From Mytilus galloprovincialis (Eukaryota; Mollusca; Bivalvia; Mytilida; Mytilidae): DNA of 64,000 nt. Both the position numbers and the translations under genes were made by a program. The notes under the pieces were generated by a model that saw nothing but the letters and a program-made list of their open reading frames with translations, searched no databases and was not told the origin of the DNA. Positions 1 to 13,509 of this stretch are shown here, piece after piece; position 1 is the first letter of the stretch, and each line of letters begins with the position of its first letter. The DNA is taken from positions 39,540,958 to 39,604,957 of the forward strand of contig NC_134842.1 in assembly GCF_965363235.1 (NCBI RefSeq). Reading direction: 5' to 3'.

Positions 1-2005
1 GATGCTACCCTACGAACTGGAACCTATCTTTTTTGATACCGGTTCATCGAACAGGGGACAAATCAGACCCAAATAACTATAGGGGTATAGTGCTAAATAA
101 CTCCATAGCAAAATTATTTAGTGCCATTTTAAATAACAGAATAACAAATATTTTAGAAGATAAACTCAACAAATCCCAATTTGGATTTAGAGAAAAACAT
201 AGGACCACAGATAGTATTTTTATACTGAAATCTTTGATAAATAAATATATACACAAAAAGAAGCAAAAACTATATCTTTGTTTCATTGATTTAAAGAAAG
301 CCTTTGACTCCATATGGAGAAATGGGTTATTATATAAATTAACAAATATGGGTGTTGGTAAAAAATTATATAACCTATTAAAAAACCAACTTAACCAGAC
401 TAGAATTTGCTTTAAACATAAAAATTTACAATCAGATCCATTCCATATTCAAAGAGGAGTACCACAAGGAGATTCACTAAGCCCCACCTTCTTAAAGATA
501 TTTATAAATGATATTAGTGATCTCTTTGATAGCCAAGACTCAAACCCAGTCTCCCTTATTGAATCAAAAATAGGAAGCCTTCTATTTGCTGATGATCTGG
601 TCATTATCTCAGAAAGTCAAGAAGGACTTCAAAACAGTTTAAATAAATTAAATGATTACTGTGAAAACTGGCAACTTACAGTAAATACTAAAAAAAGTAA
701 AATTATGACAGTAGGGCAATCAAAATGCAAAAAAAAAGACAACTTCTTTAAAGATAAATGGAGAAACATTAGAGGATGTTTCTGAATATAAATTTTTAGG
801 TAATGTTATAAAATGTAATGGTTCATTTATACAAAGTACACTAGACTTGTCACAAAAAGCTAGAAAAGTACTATTTTCTTTAAAGTCCTATACATCCTCT
901 CTTGGAGAGCTACCTATAAATGTTTCATGTAATCTTTTTGAAACAATGGTAAAACCAGTTTTAACATACAACTCTGAAGTATGTTATATGGATACATATA
1001 TGACCTATTATAGAGCTAAAGAGAGAGCAAAGAAAACTAATCAGACAGTTGATAAGTTATCTTTTATTGACAAAAGTCCCACTGAAAAAGTCCACCTTTC
1101 ATTCTGTAAACATATACTTGGGACAAGAAAATCCTCTTCAAATATAGCAACACGAACAGAGCTTGGTCAACTCCCTATTGAAGAGTATATACTCTCTCAA
1201 ACTTTGCTATATTTTTCCCGTCTGGAAACCGAAAATGTAAACCCCTTATTAAAAGAGGCGTCTGAAATGTGTAAAAAAATGCACTCAGAAGGAATATATA
1301 CATGGTATACTTACCTTACTGACATTTTAACAGAATTAGATAATAATCCAGAAATAATAACAACTGTACAAAATACAGGTACAGCAATAAATAACATAAA
1401 AAAGCAAATTAAATCTTATTGCAATGTCTTTTTCAATAATCTACTGGGAAAAAAGATAGAGGACTTAAATGAAAATAATAAAATTTTTCTATACAAAAAT
1501 ATTAAGATTAACTTGAAACAAGAATTTTACCTAAAACATAACCATTCTGACTCCAGAAAACTATTAACAAAATTCAGAATTAGCGAACACACTCTTTTAA
1601 TAGAAAAGGGTAGACATCTTAAGATCCCTAGAGATCAGATATATTGCAAATTTTGTAATGAGATAGAGGACGAAAAACACTTCTTTCTCAAATGCCCTAA
1701 ATATAAATTTTATAGAGACAATTATTTTAACTTAATAAAAACCAATTCAGAGTGGAAAGATGATGTTAAAGATGACATGCTCAAACTTAAAATAATACTA
1801 AACCCCACATCTCACAGTCAAATTAAAAATACAGTTTCCTTTATAAAACAGTCATTAGAACTGAGGATGGGAGACCCAACAAAGTAATTTGATCTGATAC
1901 ATTTTGTATTCTAATATTGTATTGTGTATTTTTGTATATAAGTTATGTTTGTCACAGATCATGTTTTTGATTTATATGGCAATAAAATTATTTGATTTGA
2001 TTAAA
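1..2005 (+). mobile_element. 3' part of a non-LTR (LINE) retrotransposon
   Basis: A reverse transcriptase reading frame enters from the window edge and is followed by about 115 bp of AT-rich 3' sequence. That sequence has an AATAAA at 1981-1986 and ends in a short ATTTG/ATT tail near 2005. Such microsatellite-like 3' tails are usual for LINEs that lack a poly(A) tail. The 5' end lies outside the window, so full length cannot be judged. No target-site duplication can be tested. The clade (CR1, RTE, Jockey or other) was not resolved by eye. Confidence 0.85.
3..1887 (+). pseudogene. LINE reverse transcriptase, frameshifted and 5'-incomplete
   Basis: The frame beginning at base 3 is open across the window edge and shows RT blocks in order: GDKSDPNNYRGI, then FIDLKKAFDSIW (first catalytic Asp), GVPQGDSLSP, and the LLFADDLVI box with the catalytic Asp pair near 590. 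It ends at 785. Homology continues one frame over: the peptide ETLEDVSEYKFLGN can be read from about 763 and joins the downstream ORF that ends at 1887. The switch lies after a run of nine A at 729-737, so a one-base indel there is the simplest explanation. The downstream part ends in a CKFC..H....C zinc-knuckle-like motif (about 1650-1700), which is common at LINE ORF2 C-termini. The element cannot make a full-length protein as read. Confidence 0.85.
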
Positions 2006-3022
2006 ATGCGACTGACAAGTATAGAATGATATTCAATATGAAGGGGAAAAACAACAAAACTCATACACAATTACATGCACTAAAGCTGTGTTCTTTATAT
2101 GTACAAGTCAGAGCAAAAGCAAATACATGTGCATTATACGTCATGTTTGAATTTGACCAATGAAGAATTTTAAAGATCAAACGAACGAAATTAAAGAATA
2201 AAAAAAATCAACTTGTCACATGCGTCAGGAAAAGGATGAATGATTGGATAAGAATTCAAGAAATATAGACTCTTCCACAACATCGAGTGTGATCTGATAG
2301 TAATTCTTTAACTTTTCAAAGTTAAAACGCGAGGCACGTTTTAGATATTTAAAAATATAAATTACTGTCGAGTGTGGATAAATATCGTATTGCATGGACT
2401 ATGGTGGTACAATCTATTGATTAGACACTATGCAGACACACTTAATGTTTCGTTTCGAATAATCATTTATATTATGTGGTATAACGATTAATGAGTAATG
2501 TTGCATGCAATAAGCAAGACTTTATCAATAAAACAACTACTTTATTAAACAACAAAAATGAAAACCAGAACACAGTGTGGAATAAGTAAACAATAATGTT
2601 TAAAATAAAGACAGATTATGTAATGCAAACTATCTTCTGATATCTATGTTTTATAAAAATAGTTTGTCTAAAATTTGATCCATTGTTATGTCCGAGTTTG
2701 GGTTGAATCAGCCTAGGTTAGATACGAATAACGTTTTAGATGCTGCGTCAGAAGTGTTACTAGTATTTAAGATATATTTGAATTTTTACTATGTTCTAAG
2801 AAAGAGAAGTGTAAATGTGTATGATTTTTGTGGTTGAGTTGCTGACTGAAGGAATCGTACCACACTCACGTTTTATTTAAAAAGAAGTATTATATTAAAA
2901 AGAAGAACGTATTTTTCAACGCGGTAGAATTAAAAAAAAAAAACTTAACATGTACTCTTAACATAGCATAAAGTATTTATTTTATATATATCGAACTTTT
3001 CCTTTTGCAAAATAATTTGAGA
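2006..3022. other. AT-rich stretch with no gene recognised
   Basis: About 1 kb with only short, unconvincing open frames and A-rich runs. I saw no repeat with recognisable ends and no RNA gene. Confidence 0.5.
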
Positions 3023-3303
3023 TTAAGGTGGTACCCAACACTTTCACTAAAATTAATTTGGCTCGTTTAATTTTCATAAAATTTGGACAATGTACTTACT
3101 TTGACCCTTTAACAAAAATATATGAATTTCAAAAATTTTGAACCAACCGTTTTGTCAGAAAAATTACACTGTTTATATAGCAGTTTGACAAACACCAATT
3201 TTGATCTTTGAGAAGCTTAATATTCCCTTAACAACACAACGCAATTGAAACGTTTAGCTGATTTTACAGAGTTATCTCTCTGTAGTGTTAGGTACCACCT
3301 TAA
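3023..3303. mobile_element. MITE with TTAA ends
   Basis: A 281-bp element is bounded by TTAA on both sides. The left end reads TTAAGGTGGTACCCAACAC and the right end is its reverse complement with one change (GTGTTAGGTACCACCTTAA). This gives near-perfect terminal inverted repeats of about 20 bp. TTAA target sites are typical of piggyBac and Kolobok superfamilies, so this is probably a non-autonomous relative of one of them. No coding capacity is expected: the short ORF that overlaps its right end also runs out of the element. Confidence 0.75.
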
Positions 3304-3589
3304 TATACTTATTGTGTTCGATAAACTGGTGTTATTTTCACTTTTTCTTATGATTTGTAACAATTTGTTCCTAATAATTCAAAGCAAAACGGAGATAATA
3401 TTGTCACTAAGTCATTTTAGTAGACAACTTTTCGACGCATCAAAATTCGATACAAATCGATAATAATATAATTGAATGCAGATTATATTTTCTTTTTAAT
3501 TTGGGATTTATCAAACTAACTGGATTCATTTATCCTTTCATATATAATTACGTTTAACATATACTTAAGTCATTACAAACCGTTGTAAA

Positions 3590-3930
3590 ATTAAGAATGG
3601 AAATGGGGAATGTGTCAAAGAGACAACTAGCCGACTATAGAACAGACAACAGCCGAAAGCCACCAATGGGTCTTCATGTAGCGAGAAACTCCCGTCTATG
3701 TTTTAATCAAATGCAACATATAATTTTATTAATTCTAATACAAACATTGGTATTTCTAACATATATTAGGGTCTGAACATAGTATACATAATAGAGACTA
3801 ATGGGCCAATACTACAGAAAAACCAAAACAAATAAATATATAGGGTCTTAAAACAGCGAGAAAATGACGCAACCGGAGACGGGTTTAAGCTGCTCCCTTA
3901 ACAACGTATACTAATTCAATGATGATTGAC
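3590..3930 (-). repeat. Mussel dispersed retroelement tail, interrupted
   Basis: The module that starts GAATGGAAATGGGGAATGTG and runs through TGTAGCGAGAAACTCCCG is present at 3595-3705. About 165 bp of unrelated AT-rich sequence follow, and then the next part of the same tail (ACCGGAGACGGG... ACAACGTATACTA) resumes near 3870. Other copies in this window are continuous at this point, so 3710-3865 looks like an insertion or a replacement. Confidence 0.65.
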
Positions 3931-4004
3931 GTCGTACTAATAAACTCCGATTTATTGTAGTATGAATAATTTAATAACCGTGATTTAAATAAGTTAAAAT
4001 ATCT

Positions 4005-4500
4005 TTAAGGTCTTAAATCATATGACTTCTGTTTACTGAAACATTTGTTCTTCTTTTCGGGGCGCTGATGAGGATTAGATTGCACTCTTAATTTGTTTTC
4101 ACGTCGTACCATTCTAGGACTAAATGATTCATCTACATCATAATGCGATGTTGATTGATTCGAATTCGAACACACTTCTTTCGGAGGCAGACAATATATT
4201 TTATCATTGCTTTTCATTACTTTCCATGCTGTTTTATGATAAGTATCATAATAGACATTCTCAGATGAAATTATCACTTCATTGTTCAGTTTTGCAAATT
4301 CATCACCAGTCGTGCACATTGATGTTTTGATTCGTCGCACGGAATGAAATGGGAAAACATACAAACTATAAATCTATCATGGTCAAAAGTTCTGACAAAA
4401 TGTTTCGTCAATATTTGCAGGAAATTCATAATATTATTTTCCTCATCAATACTGTTACAGGATCTCAAATGATATTATGTTTACATTATCTGCAAGTTTG
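4005..4500 (-). pseudogene. Deaminase-like family 1, C-terminal fragment (frameshifted)
   Basis: Two overlapping minus-strand frames (4468 to 4286, then 4364 to 4005) together match the second half of the family proteins at 28 kb and 18.6 kb. They show FLQ..., then IVCMFSHFIPC followed by six residues and Cys, then a strand/helix segment (EVIISSENVYYDTYHKTAWK) and the conserved D-K-I-Y-C-L-P-P. The frames are offset, so one frameshift lies near 4300-4360. The expected upstream HGE motif is absent: a stop is met just past 4475 and no homologous sequence follows. A lysine- and arginine-rich tail ends the fragment, as in the other copies. It is a truncated, broken paralogue. The alternative of a separate upstream exon is possible but unsupported. 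Confidence 0.65.
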
Positions 4501-5585
4501 TACAATGGTTGTAAAAAAAAGTATTTAAAAAAAAAGCAATTGGACCTATTATAATTTCAAAATTATTTGATAGTAACAAGATTCAATATCATTGACAACG
4601 GGACAACATGAGTTAGATGTAACGAATTATTGGTTACAGTTTGTCATTTTACATCGAACAAACAATCAACTATGCATCTATTTATATATATTTGACAAAA
4701 TGTCTGTAAAAAGCAACACATTACATATAAATTAATAATAGCATAGATTATTGAGTTTAAAGGTTATGTGATTACGCCAAAAAATAGGGACGTGATATGG
4801 AGATTAAAAAAGACATCAAGAAGCCATACAAATTCATAATAACAAATCACCGCTACTCGTTCAAGATATGAACGACACCCTAGACGCTGTGTTCAAAACG
4901 TTTAGACTTGTGTGTACGATTTTAGCCTTATCCATCAATTATTAAGAAAGAAACAGATGGATTTGTCGATGTTTTTATATCAAATATACTGGAATAGGAT
5001 CCCAGTTAGGACAACCAGTCCGGTACCCACGAATGCAGTTCTTAAAAAAATATGTAACTTTTGTTATACATTGTGTAGTGTTATTATTTCACTAGTTCTG
5101 TAACTGAATGTAGATTTATTTGAAATGGGAGGCTTTCTAGTTTGAATTTCTGTAAAAATTTTGATTGATTTAAATGTAATCTGGCGGCAGTACATATAGT
5201 AAATTGCCTAAATTCTAGCCTTTATTCTTCCCCGGAAGTAGACAGACCGACCCTGTTGTCAATACAAACAAAATTTTGCAAAGGAATGCTGGTCATGAGG
5301 CACTGAGATTGTTCTAAGACACTTCAAAATGAATGCCTAACATGAACCAGAAGTCCCAAGGTGGCTATAAAATAAAATAAAATAATTTATTAAACAAGAC
5401 CCTATGTATTTACTATTATTTTCACAATGCGTTCCAATTGGGGCCAATAATTGGGTCCCCCTTCTTACTCATTCTGCATGTGCAATGAACTCATAATACG
5501 TTTTTCCATAGACTTTTATTTCGACAATTCCTTTAAGATCAAAATTCTAATTTATTCCTACCTCATAATGTGAACTGGAGCTAAC
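4501..5585. other. No gene recognised
   Basis: AT-rich sequence with short random frames only. I see nothing assignable. Confidence 0.45.
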
Positions 5586-5589
5586 ATCT

Positions 5590-6010
5590 TAGTAAAGCTT
5601 ATAGTCCTTTCTTTATTTATGTATCAATGTCATTTTGATTAATTTTTACTGTTACATGTTCTGACAAAAATCGAACTCGGACTTCTTATGAACTGAGTTT
5701 TACTGTATGTTAGTATATTCTACATTGGCCAGAGGTATATGGGGAGGGTTGGGATCTCACAAAACATGTTTTACCCGACGACTTTTATTCCCTTGTTCCA
5801 ATTTAGAAACCTTTGACCTTTGTCAGTTTTAAATAAATAGTGTGTGACGTCTATTTTCGGTGAACTAGTACACATTTATGTCTAGGGGTTAGTTGATGCT
5901 GCCTCTTTTTTACGCTATGTTGACGACCCTTCAGAGGCCTTGTATCATGTTTTGGTCCTCGGCCGGCTTGATGTCTCTTTTACACATTGTCCTTTTCCAT
6001 TCTTGATTTT
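5590..6010 (+). repeat. Penelope-like/retroelement 3' tail, diverged
   Basis: The order of recognisable blocks matches the 3' region that follows reverse transcriptase fragments elsewhere in mussels: 'GTTCTGACA..CGGACTTCT', then 'ACATTGGCCAGAGGTATA', then 'GGGAGGGTTGGGATCTCACA', and finally 'CTCTTTTACACATTGTCC' near 5970. The same blocks appear in reverse at 16.3-16.7 kb. The copy is old, with many substitutions and no coding part. Confidence 0.6.
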
Positions 6011-7180
6011 ATTTGAAGGCGAGTGATGAATAAGAAATGAGAAATGCTTTCCCTGTAGATGCACAAGTATCGCTTCTGGTAGAGTGTTTGCAATTCACTC
6101 AGGTTGTTTTGATTATTCTTATGTGTCTTCTCAATCCATTTATTTGAACTGAACATAAGTCATGTCAGTTAACTTCTGTCTCAATTTCGACCTATGCAAC
6201 ATTGTTTATCACAGTAAGAGTAACTCATTGCATAGTTTGTAAAAATGGTGTTGTAAATTCAAGTTCCTTTTTATTTGCTTACCTAATTCCTTTTGGGGAT
6301 GAAAAACATTGTACTAGTACAATATAAAATAAGAAGATGTGGTCGATAGCAGAAAGAAAAAATATCTTCACTAGAGACCAAAACGAGGTTTGGCTTAAAC
6401 GAGTGTATTGGATAGTTTTTTACTTCTTTGAAATTGGATTTTCTCCTTTTTGTTTTTCATTGTTGGTTTACCTCTTGTTTTAATTTCCATTAACTGAAGC
6501 AATGCATAAAAGTGTTTTATTGACAGAACTATCACCATAAAAGCGTATAAAAGCGTTGTGCTAAACGCTTCTGAATATTGACACATTTGATATTGACCTG
6601 TTCTGAAGATTCACTTATTTTGATGTGACGTAATGTTGTAACTTAAAGTGTATTTTTTTATTCAACCAGTCTACCTCTAAAACAATTCCAACAACAACAA
6701 GGAAAAAACCCCAACAAAATCCCGATTATTGGTAATGCCTTGTATTTATGATCCAACGGATTAATTGTCCCATATAAAATAATATATCAGGGCACATACT
6801 TTTAATTAGATATCTTTTGATAAAAGATTTTGAATAATATCAAGATTGTTTTAATCATACTGCTGTTCCCCTTTTTTCCCATTATGCATCCTAGGCTTTC
6901 AAATATTCGGATTTGAACGTTCATCATACATCTCAATCCATAAAAGCGCTGAGGATGCATTATATCAATAATACGTTGTGTATACTTCTGCAGGTGAGCA
7001 GTCCCCGGTGTTTCATCAGCTAAATTGTCAGTAGTTTGTTACTGACATGGTTTATAACAAACCTTTCTCAAGCGTTTCTGATGAAGGTACATTAAAAAAA
7101 GCGCGTTTGACACATGAACATCTATAACGTGTTGTTCCATCTTTTCACGTGACTTTCAGTAGTCAGTCATTGGCTTTAGA
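6011..7180. other. No gene recognised
   Basis: AT-rich sequence without convincing coding potential or a bounded repeat. Confidence 0.4.
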
Positions 7181-7184
7181 TAAA

Positions 7185-7395
7185 TTCAGCTACTTTGTGT
7201 TTGCCCTTTTTGGTTTTATAGCTCTTTGGCTAGGTCGTATTTGGCACAACATTTTGGAATTTTGGGTCCTCAATGCTCTTCAACTTTGTACTCGTTTGGC
7301 TTTATAACTATTTTGATCTGAGCATCACTGATTAGTAATGGGTATCTGGCGTATCAAATTATCAGCCTAGTACCTTTGATGACTATTTTACTGTT
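7185..7395 (+). repeat. Dispersed mussel repeat D (diverged copy)
   Basis: Contains the blocks 'TGGCTTTATAACTATTTTGAT', 'GAGCATCACTGATTAG', 'CTGGCGTATCAAATTAT' and 'TAGTACCTTTGATGACTATT'. These correspond to the better preserved copy at 16.88-17.02 kb. Reverse copies lie at 20.44-20.63 and 20.69-20.83 kb, and tandem relatives at 25.6-26.4 kb. Confidence 0.65.
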
Positions 7396-8079
7396 TCGGT
7401 TTTTGTACATCCTTTGTTTTCAAATATTTGGTTTTTATCTTTCCCGTTAGAAGTAAATCAAGAACTCAGGACCCTAGATATTGAAAACGTGTTGTTTTTT
7501 ATTTTTTGTTTTCAATTTATTGAGCATTATAATTACATTTGAAAGGAGTTTATAAGATTGAAATACATTTTGTATTATCCAGCATGTCAAATTGGATAAA
7601 AAACCTGTTCGATCATTGCAAAACTATTTTGATTTAACAACAAAAGCTTAAACCATCTTCATTTCATCTTGGTAAAAGTACTCTTTTTTTTACCGCAGCT
7701 CTTGAGGGGTGCTCCGTACACATACATTTAAAAACTAAGTGTGCTATCTTATATACAATTTTACCAAACAACTAAAAATATATAACCATAGTTTGTGTCT
7801 TTTATAACTTTCATGTATCATTTTATATAATATCTCAGCTATGTTTATATTGTTTAAATGAAAAATTTGATTTTTTTTTTGTTATTCAAAAAGAATTATT
7901 ATTTGATATAATAAGAACATATCATTATGACTTTTACATTTTGTGCAGACTTCAAGCACTAGACGCATGCGACAGTTCTGTTGAAGAACTTCTGTTTTAT
8001 TTTTTATTTTTGTAAAAAATTGATCCAAGATGTATTTAAATAGACCAGATAATTACACATGTGTTAATTGTGCTTCCTC

Positions 8080-9730
8080 TATAATGCTTTACTTTTCTTC
8101 GAAAGCAAGTGCTTACACTTTGATTTTCATAAATCATTAATCTCAAAATCAAAAATATTCATTCATGCCAAATACATACCTTCTCAGAAAAGGATGGTGT
8201 CTAATGAGTATCTTTCTACAGTTGTTACTGGTTTCTCGAAAATACTACTTTAACAACAGGTTAAATTTTCTGTTAAAGAAAAACGACAAAGAGGATGTTA
8301 ATATTTTCTATCTAAACCAGATCTAGTAACAATTTTAAAAGAACATAGCTGTAAAAAATTAAAATTAAAAAAAAGGAAGACCAGAACGTAGCATCATCTG
8401 GTTCAAATATCCCTTTTTTGTGTCAGATTATAGCTTTCTTAAATTCTGAAAATGTATGATTTATATAACTTCTGCTTGATATAAATGAAAATCACCTGAT
8501 CTGTCTGATATTTATATTGCTTGCACATTTATTAAAAGTTAAGCAAAAGGACATTTTTTTATCAATAGCATATGACTAAATTCAAAATATTCATGCATCT
8601 AAATTAGCTGTTTTATTCATTTTCTCTCAATAATCTTAGATAACTAGAATCTATTCAAATACATACCCTATCAAATAAAGGTGTTGTCCAATGTTTACTA
8701 AAAAAAAATGAATAATGCACTGATGGATTTCCGAAAATACTATTTTTAACAGCAGCTAAAATTTTCTATTAGAATAACCTATCAAGGACGTAGATGTTTC
8801 CTTTCAAAACCTGATCTCGTAAGACGCTATTTTTAACAACAGTTAATTCTCTTCATTTGAAGTGACATGAAACCGAAACTGAAATTACATAAAACTATTT
8901 TTTCCTCCGTATCTTTAAAGATATAAAACTACAGCTGTATAGATTTTAAATTGGAACAAAAAAATTATAGACACTGTATGTTTAATGTAACCTGTGATCC
9001 GAAATATACATGTAGTACGAAAAAAACAACCAATAGTCAATTCATCTTTCAATTTGAATCAACATTTGAAGTTCAGATTGATTCAATAAAAGAGGTCGAA
9101 GATACACAAGAGGGATTACAACATAAGTCGTAGAAAAACCAAACAATAAAATCGCATAACTTTACTATTAGCTGTACTATTCATTTTCTCTAAATAATCT
9201 TAGATTTGGAAAACTAGAATCTATTCAAATACATATCTTATCAAATAAAGGTGTTGTTCAATGTATACTTTTTAAAAACGAATAATGCACGTAATGGAAT
9301 TCCGAAAATAGTATTTTTAACAACAGCTAAAATTTTCTACAAGAAAAACCCATCACGGATGTTGATGTTTTCTTTCAAACCTGATCTCGAAAGACGCTAT
9401 TTTTAACAACAGCTACGTTTTTTATTGGAATTGACATAAAACCTAAACTGAAATTACATAAAACTATTTTTTCCGGCATATCTATAATTTAAGAAATAAA
9501 ACTTCGCAGTTGTATAGATTTCAAATTGGAATTCAAAAATCATAGACACTGTATCTTTAATAAAAAAAGTATGAAAAAAAATCATCATTTGTCAATTCGT
9601 CTTACAATTTGAATCACCTTTTTGTGAAGCTTTAACTGATGCAAGAAAAAAGGTCGAAGATACACATCAGGGGGACTACAACATAAGTCGTCGAAAAACC
9701 AAACAATGAAATCGCATAACAGAAAAACAG
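8080..9730 (-). repeat. Exon-like repeat array, about 570-bp period
   Basis: Two and a half copies of a unit of about 570 bp. For example, AAGACGCTATTTTTAACAACAG occurs near 8821 and 9391, and CTAGAATCTATTCAAATACAT near 8645 and 9215. On the minus strand each unit carries two sub-repeats about 86 bp apart, both beginning CTGTTGTTAAAAATAG. The second ends, in several copies, just before a splice-donor-like GGTATGTATTTG. At 8844-8770 the minus strand can be read as VVKNSVLRDQVLKGN without a stop. Most copies carry stops, so this is either a decayed cassette-exon array or a non-coding repeat that mimics one. No known protein family was recognised. Confidence 0.5.
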
Positions 9731-11190
9731 CAGTCTACAATATTTTATATAGAAAACTTTACACTAAGCCAGAAAAAACAGTGTTAATCTAGGTAGCTTT
9801 GGAAGAGCGAGTAAATGCTGATGATGCATAAAAGTCAAGCAAATTATGAAAGGGTGACTTAATTTTTTCATGCCGTTTACATAATTTACTTCATATGTTA
9901 TGTTCGTGTAATTTCATCATATACGTCCTTGATAGTTTCATAAAAACTGCTTCAAAAGAGCTTTGAGGACGAACGGTCACCATCACAAATCAATTAAACG
10001 ATACGACACGATGTGCTTCAATTTCCCAGCGACATCTTTTTCAATTTCAGTTCTAAAGATACTAGAGAAGTCATCTTATTTGTAATTTGACCAATTGTAT
10101 CCTATTCTAGATCTTGATATTTTTACTGAGAATAGCGTACGATGTATGCATAGCAGGAGACATTTACCACATCGACGCATCAAATCTCGGTCCTTCTGAA
10201 GGTCATGTGATTTCATCAGATTTTGTGTGTTTCTTTATTTTCTTATTTGTTTTGTGAGATTTTAAAATCAAACAATAAGTATTAATGGCTATAATAATCG
10301 ATATTTAAAAAACACATAAAATTGATTTCTATGCCATATATCCCTTTCTTCCGTATGCTACTCAAAAGTGTTTTTCCCTTTGCGTGACAATCACAATACC
10401 AATAATAAAAATTAAAACTATAAGTTTTGTTCTTTTTTGTGTGTGAAAAATTAATAATGATAGAAGAAGGGGACAATAGGGTGTCCGTTAACATATTAAC
10501 AACACCTCGATGTTGGCAAAAACAGTTAACAATAAATTCAAAAATGCTGATAACAGTTAACACAGTGGGTTGAAAACAGTTTACAGTTTTAATTTATCGC
10601 AGATACTAGTAACAGTTAACCACACCCTGAAAAAAACCAAAACAGGTTCACATAAAAAGGTATTGCCTCCCCCCCTCATAATGTTCCCAGAACGAAGGTG
10701 ATACAATTACTCATTGTTCTTTGCTAGCACTCATATTATTCAAATATAGAAATTTGATACTGATCATAACCAATAATCAATAACTTTATAGACTTTCATT
10801 TATTATTGAATTATTTGCTCCCATTTTTGCTTCATGCTCGTTTTTTAACTGTAAAGTTGAAGGAGATTTAAATATTGTTACAATCGTGTAGATAACTATT
10901 GTTTCGTGTTAAAAGTCATTTTCTTATCTTGAGTTCACGAGGCTAACTATGTCAATCAAATATGTTATTTATTTAGACACTAAATTAAATGTAAATCCTT
11001 TCTTCGAACTCTATAATTTGTTTCTTACAAACTTGTTTTTTAAAGGTTTAAATTGAACAAGGGAAACACATAAGGAAACCAGTTTGAAATCTACTTTGAA
11101 CATGTTGCTTGCATTATTATTTAAGTTATTCAAGGAACAATTCGTGAAATGTGAAGTACAATGATCAAATATTCGATTACTAGCTTATAA
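9731..11190. other. No gene recognised
   Basis: AT-rich. Short frames at 10282-10563 and elsewhere have low-complexity, membrane-like translations without recognisable motifs. Confidence 0.4.
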
Positions 11191-11199
11191 TGAAATTCA

Positions 11200-13050
11200 A
11201 AATAGTTGACAGTATTCATTTTTTTTTTCTGAATAACCTTAGATATAGAAAACAAAATTTATTCAAATACACACCTTACCAAATAAAGCTGTTGACTTAT
11301 GAATATCTTTCATAAACTGATAATGGTTATCCCAAAAAATACTGTTTTTAATAACAGCTTAAATTGACATTTGAAAAGAAAAAACAATATAAGTATGCAA
11401 ATGATTTTGTCTGTGTTTCTTTTTTTAAAATCTAAACCAATCTCTATAGGATGCTATTTTAACAACAACTAAACTTTCCTTTTGATGTGTAAATAATGCC
11501 AGAAATTTGTATTCATTGTATGAACGTTTACACACTTATTTAATGGATAATTTATCAAATTGTAAGTTCAATGGAAATCATTTGATTAATAGCTTATAAT
11601 TTTATTAAACAGTCATGTTTGTAAACTATTTACAGTGTTCATTTTTCCCAATAATTTTGATATATACTTTTTTGAATACAGGTAATGTCGTATGAATTTC
11701 TTCAAAAACTAATAATGATTTTCCAAAAAATTCTATTTTTACCCGGAGCTAAAATTTCTATTTAGAATATTAAGCACGCTAATGTTCTTTATCTGTTTCT
11801 TTTAGTTTTTATCAAAACCGGATTTTATAAGGTGTATTTTGACAACAGCTACATTTTCATTTGATGTGACAACAATATAAGATCAAAGATTTTTTTTTCA
11901 AAGAACAATGGAAACACATATTTTATCTTTTAACTGTCAAATAGTTATTTTCATAATCTAAACGGCATGTACAAATCACACTTCTGGATTGTAAAGTGAC
12001 AAAATACAAGTACGCGATGAATAAATAACTTTTAACTAAAGATATTATATTGGATAAATGATATTCAAATCTATTTAGAATATTCAATCATACGAAGACA
12101 CATAGAAATGGATACTTATTTACAGAAAAGTGCATTTAATGTTCATTTAATGAGTATTTGTCATTATTTCTATAGTGTTAATTGTGACAAGTTAAAACTT
12201 CTTTAACGGATATCAAGTAGATACCAGCAGGATTGATGATTCCCCATTCGTCAATGATTTTGGTATTGTGCTCGGTCATTTCATTCAATACTTCTGTCAT
12301 TACACTAAATTCGTCCAGAAAGGTTTATTTGATATTTCAGTCTTTATATTTGTTTTTATTGCAAATAATCATAGATCATAACACTGAATGTATTAATGTT
12401 ATGCAAATCTTAAAAAGAATTCAATATAAAGGAACGGTTCAAGGGTTGTCCTTCGACATATGCAAATAACTCTTACTTAAAGGATGTCGTGATTAAAATT
12501 TATCATTAAAAGTCAAAGCCAACGTTTATGTTAACTTTCATTCATAATAAAAACTACAACATAAGTTTAAATACGTTGTAGTTCAATACGGCCGTCTTTC
12601 TTAGAATTAAATTACACGAACAAAGAAACAGACAAACATCTCAAACATTAAATTGAAGTAAAAAAAATGTTAAATTAAGTTGAAAGAGAAATAATAGACA
12701 AAGCCATGACAAAAATACCTACAACCAAAGGAAAATGTCCTGGAAAAGTGCAATCAAATTCAGAATTTCACAAGAACAATAAACAAATAAGAATAAGAAT
12801 AGGTGAAAGAAAGGATCCGACAGAAAATATTGCAGAAACATAGATGTGTTTCTAAATTATTTGGAATATTCATTGTTTTCTCAATGACTTATATTTGGGA
12901 AAAAATAAAATATATTCACTTACCGTCTCAAATACAAGCGTTGTCTAAGGATTTAAAAAAAAACTGATAATGGTTTTCCAAAAGTACTATTTATAACAAC
13001 AGCTTAAATTGCCATTTAAAAAGAATAATAAGCATATTCATAATATAAGG
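11200..13050 (-). repeat. Diverged copies of the exon-like repeat
   Basis: Further copies of the CTGTTGTTAAAAATAG / donor-like unit centre on about 11270-11470, 11640-11860 and 12900-13005. The copy at 11360-11270 (minus) can be read as VIKNSIFWDNHYQFMKDIH and stays open up to the donor-like GTGTGTATTTG. The others carry indels. Between them is AT-rich filler with no gene. Confidence 0.45.
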
Positions 13051-13509
13051 GATAAGACAATCCTTAGTATTTCGAAATAATTTTGTAAACAGGAAATTTA
13101 TAAATAATGACCATACAATTGATATTCATGTCAACACCAAGTGCTGACTACTGGGCTGGTGATAACCTTTTTACAAACATTTTATAAAACTATGAAACAG
13201 TAATTTGTAAAAACTTTGTATACAAGTATGTGTCGTGGTTAAGTCGTTACACATTTAGGAGTTCTTCTTTAAACAACTACTTTATCTTAAAGGTGATCTT
13301 AACACCGGGTTTGAACTACAAGAATATTCCTATTTGTCTTTTGGATTAAATTCGCCTGTTTAACGTATTCTTAATCAAATAGAAAATAAAGTCATTAGGG
13401 GTAAGATTTGTTAAGAAAAGGAAGTACACAAAGTGATAAAGACATTCCTATCTAGAACCATACCGTTTAAATTGACATTGTGAATATCAACGGTGCATTT
13501 TCCCACTAT

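Noticed and set aside
3245..3463. 72-codon ORF
   Set aside because: It begins inside the MITE and runs out of it through the TTAA boundary, so it is a chance frame.
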